A stretch of 5,998 nt of DNA. Source: OMOG01 sp041485845. GTDB lineage: Bacteria > Acidobacteriota > Terriglobia > Bryobacterales > Bryobacteraceae. The stretch is from contig JBGPKH010000565.1 of assembly GCA_041485845.1 (NCBI GenBank), positions 1 to 5,998 on the forward strand, read 5' to 3'. The notes below the pieces were generated by a model. It was not told the origin of the DNA. It did not search any database and saw only the letters and a program-made list of their open reading frames with translations. This document shows, one piece after another, positions 1 through 4,854 of the stretch. A program made the position numbers and the translations under genes. Position 1 is the stretch's first letter. Each line of letters opens with the position of its first letter.

Positions 1-228
1 CCGTATCCGCCGCTGGCGCGGCAGGCGCGCGTCTCGGGGACGGTAGAGTTGCAGGGAGTGATCGCGACCGACGGCCGTATGAAGGAGCTGCGCGTCGTGA
101 GCGGCCATCCGCTGCTGGCGCGCGCCGCGCTGGAGGCCGTGAGTCAGTGGATCTACAAGCCCACGTTGTTGAATGGAGTGCCGGTGGAAGTGATCGCGCC
201 GATCACGGTTATTTTTCGTTTGAACTGA
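1..228 (+). CDS. TonB family C-terminal domain protein (3' end only)
   Basis: The open frame enters from the left edge in frame 1 and ends with TGA at 226-228, giving the last 75 residues of a protein. They begin YPPLARQARVSGTVELQGVI and include a VSGHPLLARAALEAVSQW stretch, then W-IYKPTLLNGVPVEV, and end ITVIFRLN. This is the usual layout of the TonB C-terminal domain: P.Y P..A....  G.V.L...I...G.......VSGHP.L..AA..AV..W.Y.P...NG.PV. In the family, this domain contacts TonB-dependent outer-membrane receptors. In acidobacteria many proteins carry it at the end of unrelated regions such as peptidase- or periplasmic-type domains. The N-terminal part lies outside the window, so the full architecture is unknown. 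Its last 20 bases overlap the 3' end of the minus-strand radical SAM gene. Confidence 0.85.
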   Translation, partial: PYPPLARQARVSGTVELQGVIATDGRMKELRVVSGHPLLARAALEAVSQWIYKPTLLNGVPVEVIAPITVIFRLN

Positions 229-1216
229 CCGACAGAAATCCGCTCACGTTTTCCCACAGTAGTTGGGGAAAGCTCTTATCCAGATAGCTGCGAATGGACA
301 CGTAGCATTCGCCGCACCGGTTGGAGCGGGTGAACTCGCTCACCATGCGGGCCCGCTTTTCGAGCGGGTATTTGTGGAACTGCATGGAGCAGGGTTGCAG
401 GGCGCCGTCGGCGGTCACCACCAGGAACCGCAGGCCGGCTTTGCAGCCGGGGGCCCCGCCGCTCGCGAAGTAGTGGCGCGTGGCCTCCAGCGTCGTGGGA
501 GCGTTGACGATCCAATTGGTGGAATCGCGGCGCGCCTCCACGCGGTCCAGTTGGCCGTTGAGCTCGGCGAGTTGTTCGGGGGTATTCAGAAAGTAATCGC
601 GGCATCCCGTGCGGCGGGCCGAGTACGCGCTGTAACACAGGTTCACGCCCCAGGCCCGCGCCTTGTCGGCGATGGCATTGATCTCGCCGACGTTTTCGCT
701 GGTGATGCAACTGTTGAGCACGATATCGTCGTGGCCGAGACCGGCCAGGCGCGGGATCAAGCTCTCCAGGTGGCGGTAGAGACCGGGGTGGAAGCGGAAC
801 CCGTCGTGGCGCTCGTCGGGAAAGTCGAGGCTGACCGAGAACTGGTCGATGCCGGCGTCGCGGAGATCGCGGTATTTGGATTCGGTCATGAGCGACCAGT
901 TGGAAACCAGGATGGTGTAAGGAGGCCGCGGCCCGCCCTTGATGGCGCGGACGATGTCGGCCACGTCGTCGCGCATCAGGGGCTCGCCGCCCGATACCTG
1001 CACGACACAGGGGCGCAGCGCGTCCATGTAGCGGCGGTATTCGGCGGGCTTCAGGTTGCGCGATTCATCGCGCGGACCGCCGTGGTCGCAGTGCTTGCAG
1101 TAGCAGGTGCAGGAGTCGGTGACTTCGAAGGAGACCACGATCGGCCGTTGGGCGAGCCAGTTCAGCGACCCTCGCCCGATGATTCGCAGCGATGCAGCCA
1201 GGGGGACTTTGCGCAA
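209..1216 (-). CDS. Radical SAM protein with SPASM-like C-terminal cysteines
   Basis: The product is a 335-residue cytoplasmic protein. Residues 36-43 (CTCYCKHC) form the CX3CX2C motif that binds the SAM-cleaving [4Fe-4S] cluster, with the aromatic residue Y39 just before the third position. GGEP at 76-79 is the SAM-contacting motif. VSLDFPDE near 128-135 is typical of the MoaA/PqqE-like core. C258, C276, C301 and C304 (GCKAG, PCSM, CGEC) look like a short SPASM/twitch region that would hold an auxiliary Fe-S cluster. The family generates a 5'-deoxyadenosyl radical; many SPASM members modify peptides, but no precursor peptide gene was found beside this one and the substrate is unknown. The start is TTG at 1216-1214, because no ATG occurs before residue 64, which lies beyond the cluster motif, and GAGG sits 9 bases upstream. 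The gene is alone on its strand, divergent from the cysteine-cluster gene. Confidence 0.88.
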   Translation of the reverse strand: MRKVPLAASLRIIGRGSLNWLAQRPIVVSFEVTDSCTCYCKHCDHGGPRDESRNLKPAEYRRYMDALRPCVVQVSGGEPLMRDDVADIVRAIKGGPRPPYTILVSNWSLMTESKYRDLRDAGIDQFSVSLDFPDERHDGFRFHPGLYRHLESLIPRLAGLGHDDIVLNSCITSENVGEINAIADKARAWGVNLCYSAYSARRTGCRDYFLNTPEQLAELNGQLDRVEARRDSTNWIVNAPTTLEATRHYFASGGAPGCKAGLRFLVVTADGALQPCSMQFHKYPLEKRARMVSEFTRSNRCGECYVSIRSYLDKSFPQLLWENVSGFLSVSSNEK

Positions 1217-1225
1217 AAACGTAAA

Positions 1226-1229
1226 CCTC
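1226..1229 (-). promoter_or_regulatory. Shine-Dalgarno GAGG deciding the TTG start of the radical SAM gene
   Basis: On the minus strand GAGG (1229-1226) stands 9 bases before TTG at 1216-1214. An in-frame stop at 1261-1259 limits the possible start to a short region that contains no ATG. This makes TTG the best start. Confidence 0.55.
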
Positions 1230-1274
1230 GGAGAATGGCGATGGTAGCATGGCGCGGGTTATTCTCGGAGCAGA

Positions 1275-1745
1275 GTGGGCGACCTCATTCAAATCGTGGA
1301 TGCCGCGTTGGCGGAGGCGGCGCGCAAGGCGGGGGCGTGGCTGGTTTGCCGTCCGGGCTGCTCGGAGTGCTGCATGGGGCCGTTCCCGATCGGCCCGCTG
1401 GATGCGGAGCGGCTGCGCGAGGGATTGGCCGGGTTGGAATCGCGCGATGCGGAGCGAGCCGCGCGGATCCGGGATCGGGCGCGGGCGTGGGTGGAGGCGG
1501 ATGAGGAGCCTTGCCCGGCGCTCGACCCGGATTCCGGCACGTGCGATCTGTACGCCGCGCGCCCGCTGACGTGCCGCACGTTCGGTCCACCGGTGCGGTG
1601 CGCATCCGGAGGTTTGGCGATTTGTCAGTTGTGCTTCGACGGGGCGTCGGAAGAGGAGATCGAGAGGTGCGTGGTGGAGTTGGACGTCGGGGCGCTGGAT
1701 GCGACGGCCGGGGTGGAGACCAGCGTGGCGGCGGCTTTGCGCTGA
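1275..1745 (+). CDS. YkgJ-type cysteine cluster protein (putative Fe-S or zinc binding)
   Basis: The product is a 156-residue soluble protein. The N-terminal cluster has C25, C29, C32 and C33 (CRPGCSECC followed by MGPFPI). The second half has C80 (PCPALD), C90 (GTCDLY), C100 (RPLTCRTFG), C109, C117 and C120. The pattern CX3CX2CC ... CP.L....G.C..Y..RP..CR.F is that of the YkgJ/CxxCxxCC family, small proteins thought to bind a metal or Fe-S cluster whose activity is unknown. The start is GTG at 1275: an in-frame TAG at 1245-1247 rules out much extension, and GGAG at 1267-1270 lies only 4 bases upstream, which is closer than usual. Alternative starts at GTG 1296 or TTG 1308 would still keep the cysteines. 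The gene is convergent with the thioredoxin-like gene, with 2 bases between the stop codons. Confidence 0.85.
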   Translation: MGDLIQIVDAALAEAARKAGAWLVCRPGCSECCMGPFPIGPLDAERLREGLAGLESRDAERAARIRDRARAWVEADEEPCPALDPDSGTCDLYAARPLTCRTFGPPVRCASGGLAICQLCFDGASEEEIERCVVELDVGALDATAGVETSVAAALR

Positions 1746-1747
1746 CT

Positions 1748-2329
1748 TCAGCGGGAGTAAGGGGGTTCGTTGCCAGGCTTCCACTTGATGTTGCAGCCGA
1801 TGCTGGGCCTTTGCTGGGGGCTCACCGGCTGGCCCGCCAGGACGGCGTCGATGGCGGCACGCAGGTCGCCGCCGGTGACCGGCACGAGGTTTCCGGGGCG
1901 GCTGGCGTCGAACTGCCCGCGGTAGGCGAGCCGGCGCGACTCGTCGAAGAGGAAGAAGTCCGGAGTGCAAGCGGCGGTGTAGGCCTTGGCGGCTTCCTGA
2001 GTTTCGTCGAAACCGTACGGGAAATCGAAGCCCAGCTCGCCGGACATGCGGCGAAGCCCGCCGGGCCCGTCCTCGGGGAACTGCGCGACATCGTTCGCGG
2101 AGATGGCCACTATCCCCAGCGGCGCTCCCAGGTAGTCCTTCGCCATCGCAGCCAATCCCCGTTGGATGTGTTTGACGTAAGGGCAGTGCGGGCACAGGAA
2201 CATCACCAGGAGACCTTGCGTGCCGGTGAAGGTATCGAGGGAGATGGTTCCGCCGGAGACGGCGTCGGGCAATTGAAACGCGGGAGCCGGGGTGCCCAGC
2301 GCAAGCATCGTGGATTCCGTGGCGGCCAT
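1748..2329 (-). CDS. Thioredoxin-fold / peroxiredoxin-like family protein
   Basis: The 193-residue product is full length for its family. It opens with GTPAPAFQLPD (12-22), typical of AhpC/TSA-type proteins. The redox site is C46-P-H-C49 in MFLCPHCPYVKHI. Further signatures are VAISANDVAQFPEDGP (74-89), FPYGFDETQEAAKAY (103-117), the cis-proline loop CTPDFFLFD (121-129, P123), YRGQFDASRP (136-145), and a conserved C-terminal GCNIKWKPGN (178-187, C179). This combination marks the peroxiredoxin-like thioredoxin proteins of about 190 residues. They are presumed thiol oxidoreductases, but their physiological substrates are not established. No signal peptide is visible, so it is probably cytoplasmic. 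The start is ATG at 2329-2327, with only a weak purine-rich ribosome site upstream; M8 (2308-2306) is an alternative. The gene is divergent from the propeller gene across the repeat region. Confidence 0.9.
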   Translation of the reverse strand: MAATESTMLALGTPAPAFQLPDAVSGGTISLDTFTGTQGLLVMFLCPHCPYVKHIQRGLAAMAKDYLGAPLGIVAISANDVAQFPEDGPGGLRRMSGELGFDFPYGFDETQEAAKAYTAACTPDFFLFDESRRLAYRGQFDASRPGNLVPVTGGDLRAAIDAVLAGQPVSPQQRPSIGCNIKWKPGNEPPYSR

Positions 2330-2348
2330 AAACCACTACCATAGCAAG

Positions 2349-2424
2349 GCTCGCCAAAGCGCGAGTGGGCCGGGCTCGCCAAAGCGCGAGCGGGCCGGGC
2401 TCGCCAAAGCGCGAGTGGGTCGGG
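2349..2424. repeat. Three tandem copies of a 25-bp hairpin-forming intergenic repeat
   Basis: Three head-to-tail copies start at 2349, 2374 and 2399, with an exact 25-base period. Each contains GCTCGCCAAAGCGCGAG followed by (T/C)GGG(C/T)CGG. The copies differ only at unit position 18 (T, C, T) and position 22 (C, C, T). Each copy is an imperfect palindrome: GCTCGC pairs with GCGAGC around a 6-base loop (CAAAGC) in the middle copy, and with GCGAGT through a G-U wobble in the other two. The array occupies half of the 154-base divergent gap between the thioredoxin-like and propeller genes. It is open in several frames, so automatic start calls may wrongly read through it. Its role is unknown; REP/BIME-like elements are the closest known analogy. 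Confidence 0.9.
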
Positions 2425-2444
2425 GGCATGTGCGAAACAGCACC

Positions 2445-2473
2445 TTGACATGCGCGATGCCCGGGAGAATAAT
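2445..2473 (+). promoter_or_regulatory. Sigma70-type promoter for the propeller gene
   Basis: A perfect -35 box TTGACA (2445-2450) is followed by a 17-base spacer and AATAAT (2468-2473), which matches five of six bases of the TATAAT -10 box. In such GC-rich sequence this is a strong candidate for a housekeeping sigma promoter. The predicted transcription start is about 2478-2481, only 3-6 bases before the ATG at 2484, so the message would have almost no leader. Confidence 0.65.
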
Positions 2474-2483
2474 TGGCACAGCT

Positions 2484-3644
2484 ATGCGCGCAAAACAAAT
2501 CTTACTTGGAATGTTTTTGTTCGGTCTGGCAGCCGGATACGTGGGCGTGGCGCCGGTGAGGAGCGTTATGGCACAGTCCGGGTGCCCGGGCGTTCCGTAC
2601 ACCGACATATCGATATTCTGCGCGGAGATCCGGATCGCTTACTACACCGGCATTACGCAGGGCACTACCGCCACGACGTATTCTCCTGGTTCGAACGTAG
2701 TCAGGGACACCATGGCGGCGTTCACCACACGCACGCTGAATGCCGCGCTGCTGCGGGGCAGCCCGCGATCGGCGGCGGGAATGCTGTGGACGCCGATGGC
2801 GGGGGCGGCGATCGCGACCGTCGGGTCGAACCCCAGCGGCATGGTGTCGGACGGGGCCGATCTGTGGATTGTGGACGGAACTTCGCAGAAGCTCTTTCGC
2901 GTGGGCCACAACGGCAATGTGCTGGGAACCTGGACGGGACTGAGCGGCGCGTCCGAAGTTCTGGTGACGCCGGGACGCGTGATCGTGAGCGGCGCCAATA
3001 CCAGCGTCTATGTAATCGATCCTTCGCAGCCCCCGGGCGCGGTGGCGCCCTTCAGCTCCGCTCCGTCGGCGGGAGGAGGAGGTTTGGCGTTTGACGGGCA
3101 GAAGATCTGGCGGCCGTCGGCGAGCGCCACTACGGTCTCCCTTTTCAATTCCGACGGCACGTATCTGGCGGAATTCGGGCCCATGCCGACGCCCATACGG
3201 GGCATCTTTTTCGATGGCACGTTCATGTGGCTGGTGGCGGGAGACGGTACCCTGCGGCGGGTCAATCCGCAGACGTTCGTGACTTCGGATATCCTGCTCG
3301 GGTCGGCGTTTCTGAGCGCCATCCGGCTGGGCTTCGACGGCCAGAACCTGTGGGTGCCGAACCCGGAAAACAACCAGATCTTCATTGTGCGGCCGGGCAG
3401 CCAGACGGTAATCGCTACGGTGATTGGGAACAGCATGAACGGTCCGAACGCGGTGGCGTTCGACGGATTGCACATGCTGGTGACGAACAAGGGAGGCAAC
3501 AGCGTCTCGGTTTTTCAGGCGACGGATCTCACCGCGCTGGGCAACAGTCTGCTCGCCCCGGGCGTGGTCCCATCGCAGGCGGCCAGCGATGGGCTTAACT
3601 TTTTCGCGATCGGCTCGGGCAACGGGCAGCTTTGGAAGTTCTGA
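2484..3644 (+). CDS. Secreted protein: SLH-like motif plus seven-fold beta-propeller repeats
   Basis: The 386-residue product opens with a signal peptide (MRAKQ, a hydrophobic stretch at 6-23, likely cut near VMA-QS at 30/31). Residues 37-85 (VPYTDI, FCAEI, GITQGTTATTYSPGSNVVR, MAAFTTRTL) resemble one S-layer homology repeat, the GIT.G...Y.P...V.R..MA.F..R pattern. A propeller follows, with the motif (F/S)DG..(L/M)W at residues 122, 203, 243, 284, 326 and 368. A degenerate copy (TPGRVIVSG) lies near 162. The spacing of about 40-42 residues gives seven NHL/YVTN-like blades reaching the C-terminus. The protein is probably exported to the periplasm or cell surface; its ligand is unknown. ATG 2484 is chosen because the promoter at 2445-2473 would start transcription after the upstream ATG 2457, and because the signal peptide begins here. 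The frame stays open back to 2292, but that part is repeat DNA. M10 (ATG 2511) is another possible start. Confidence 0.75.
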   Translation: MRAKQILLGMFLFGLAAGYVGVAPVRSVMAQSGCPGVPYTDISIFCAEIRIAYYTGITQGTTATTYSPGSNVVRDTMAAFTTRTLNAALLRGSPRSAAGMLWTPMAGAAIATVGSNPSGMVSDGADLWIVDGTSQKLFRVGHNGNVLGTWTGLSGASEVLVTPGRVIVSGANTSVYVIDPSQPPGAVAPFSSAPSAGGGGLAFDGQKIWRPSASATTVSLFNSDGTYLAEFGPMPTPIRGIFFDGTFMWLVAGDGTLRRVNPQTFVTSDILLGSAFLSAIRLGFDGQNLWVPNPENNQIFIVRPGSQTVIATVIGNSMNGPNAVAFDGLHMLVTNKGGNSVSVFQATDLTALGNSLLAPGVVPSQAASDGLNFFAIGSGNGQLWKF

Positions 3645-3672
3645 AGGGGCGGGCCTGCGGCTTGGAGTGGCC

Positions 3673-4296
3673 TCAACGGGGATGCGAACGGCTGGTGAGG
3701 AGCGTCAGCAGTCCGAAGCCGCCGATCGCGAGGCCGGCGATGCGGTTCATCCAGAGCATGGTGCGGTTGCTGAAGCGATCGCGAAAGTAGTTCACGGCGC
3801 CGGTAAGAATGATCCACCACAGCATGAAACCGCAGAAGAGGCCGAGCACGATCAGCGAGGTCAACCACCAGTCTTGGTTGCTGGCCAGGCCCACGGCGGA
3901 GAGGACGACGAGGAATGAGAGGACCGTGGTGGGATTGGTCAGGGTGAGAAGAAACGTGGAGGCGAATTCCGTCCGTTCGGACTGTGGTTCCGGGTCCTTG
4001 AGCGACTGCGGCGGTTTGAAGTAATACAGCACGCCGATGAGGATGAGGAGACTGCCGCCTCCCAGCCGGATCCAGAATTCTTCGCGAATGAGGATGCGGA
4101 TTACAAGAGTGATGCTGAACGCGGCGATGGAGCCGTAAATCGTGTCGGCGACGGCAGACCCCAGGCCGGAGACCAGGCCGGAGCGCCAGCCTTTGGCGAT
4201 GGTGCGCTGCACGCAGATGACGTTGACCGGTCCCACGGGCGCTGCGATGATCAGGCCGGCCAATATGCCGCGGATGAGGAGTTCGAGCGCGTTCAT
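3673..4296 (-). CDS. LysE-family translocator (amino-acid exporter-like)
   Basis: The 207-residue product is the usual length for LysE/RhtB-type exporters. It is an inner-membrane protein with about six hydrophobic segments: roughly residues 5-29, 40-70, 74-93, 111-136, 145-168 and 180-201. The family signature lies in the first segment and loop, with PVGPVNVICVQRTIAKG at 20-36 and GLGSAVADTIYG at 44-55. The second conserved site is LTNPTTVLSF at 119-128. Family members export amino acids or their derivatives using the proton motive force; the substrate cannot be told from the sequence. ATG 4296-4294 fits the expected N-terminus, although no strong ribosome site precedes it. The gene converges on the propeller gene with a 28-base gap and diverges from the secreted-protein operon. 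No regulator gene lies next to it. Confidence 0.9.
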   Translation of the reverse strand: MNALELLIRGILAGLIIAAPVGPVNVICVQRTIAKGWRSGLVSGLGSAVADTIYGSIAAFSITLVIRILIREEFWIRLGGGSLLILIGVLYYFKPPQSLKDPEPQSERTEFASTFLLTLTNPTTVLSFLVVLSAVGLASNQDWWLTSLIVLGLFCGFMLWWIILTGAVNYFRDRFSNRTMLWMNRIAGLAIGGFGLLTLLTSRSHPR

Positions 4297-4355
4297 TCTG
4301 TCAGGATCACTGAAAGAGGCGGCTGAGGCAAGTTCGGTTCTTGGTTAACACTCCA

Positions 4356-4388
4356 GTCCCCTCCTGCGTCTTCCCCGGCGGAGGGGAC
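4356..4388 (+). promoter_or_regulatory. Inverted repeat that could mask the ribosome binding site of the 4390 gene
   Basis: GTCCCCTCC (4356-4364) and GGAGGGGAC (4380-4388) are perfect 9-base complements separated by a 15-base loop. The right arm contains the Shine-Dalgarno sequence GGAGG (4380-4384), five bases before ATG 4390. An alternative 5-bp stem, TCCCC (4372-4376) with GGGGA (4383-4387), uses the same bases. Folding of the mRNA leader would hide the ribosome site. No T-run follows, so it is not a terminator. Whether the leader is actually transcribed from upstream of 4356 is not shown. Confidence 0.55.
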
Positions 4389-4389
4389 C

Positions 4390-4845
4390 ATGAAAACCGT
4401 CCACCTGTTTGGAAAGTTGGTTCTCACTTGCGCGGCCAGCCTCGTGCTGGCGCATGCCAGCGACTTCACGGGCGTTTACGCGCGCATCGACAAAATCGTG
4501 CTGGAACCGAATGCCGGGTCGCCGGAGAGGGTGCAGATCTGGGGTGTGTTCTCCCTGGCCGACTATGCGAAACCGAACGAATACCTGTCATCGGCTCGCG
4601 GCTACCTGTATTACAAGCTCGACCGCGACCCAGAAGCCGCACGTAACGAATGGAACGATTTGAAACAGGTAGCCGGCACGGGCGAGATCGTGGCCTTCGG
4701 CGCCCGCGGCGCCCGGCCCCGGCTGCGCACGGCCGGCGAGAAACCCGCCAACCCGGATTCCTACGCTACCAATGTGGGGGTCCAAAAGGTCAGCGGCAGG
4801 ACCGACTATCCGCCGGTCCGGGCGCTGCTGGACTACAAGAACTGA
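4390..4845 (+). CDS. Small secreted protein of unknown function
   Basis: I do not recognise a named family. The 151-residue product starts with a clear signal peptide: MKTVHLFGK, a hydrophobic core at 10-21, and AHA-S giving likely cleavage after residue 23. The mature part is about 128 residues, cysteine-free and of mixed charge. It has motif-like stretches DFTGVYARIDKIVLEPN (25-41), ERVQIWGVFSLADY (46-59), RGYLYYKLD (70-78), EWNDLKQVAGTGEIVAFGAR (87-106) and RTDYPPVRALLDY near the end. It probably folds as a compact beta-rich periplasmic or extracellular domain; that is inference. The start is firm: GGAGG ends 5 bases before ATG. The next gene begins 9 bases after its stop, with its own ribosome site overlapping this stop codon, so the two are very likely one operon. 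Confidence 0.8.
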   Translation: MKTVHLFGKLVLTCAASLVLAHASDFTGVYARIDKIVLEPNAGSPERVQIWGVFSLADYAKPNEYLSSARGYLYYKLDRDPEAARNEWNDLKQVAGTGEIVAFGARGARPRLRTAGEKPANPDSYATNVGVQKVSGRTDYPPVRALLDYKN

Positions 4846-4854
4846 GGCAGCGCC

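Noticed and set aside
1227..1270. GAGAAT (1231-1236) and ATTCTC (1261-1266), with CTCGGAG at both 1227-1233 and 1264-1270, as an operator between the divergent genes
   Set aside because: The half-sites are only 6 bases with a 24-base gap, and they overlap ribosome-site sequences whose purine-rich character explains the similarity.
263..1504. Long plus-strand open frame (413 codons) opposite the radical SAM gene
   Set aside because: Its translation is low-complexity A/G/V/R-rich sequence with no motif, and the opposite strand has clear radical SAM signatures. It is a GC-rich antisense shadow.
2292..2483. Upstream extension of the propeller gene to an ATG at 2292
   Set aside because: The added 64 residues would be translated from the thioredoxin gene's antisense strand and the tandem repeat, and would place the signal peptide internally. 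The promoter also lies inside this stretch.
1065..2498. Long minus-strand open frame (477 codons) spanning three genes and the repeat array
   Set aside because: It crosses the repeat and overlaps the cysteine-cluster, thioredoxin-like and radical SAM genes out of frame; composition is R/P/H-rich with no domain.
2502..3473. Minus-strand open frame (323 codons) opposite the propeller gene
   Set aside because: It is R/H/P-rich with no recognisable motif, while the plus strand shows a regular propeller repeat and a signal peptide.
3642..3675. Possible bidirectional terminator between the convergent propeller and LysE genes
   Set aside because: Only short GGCC self-complementary words are present, with no stable stem and no T-run on either strand.
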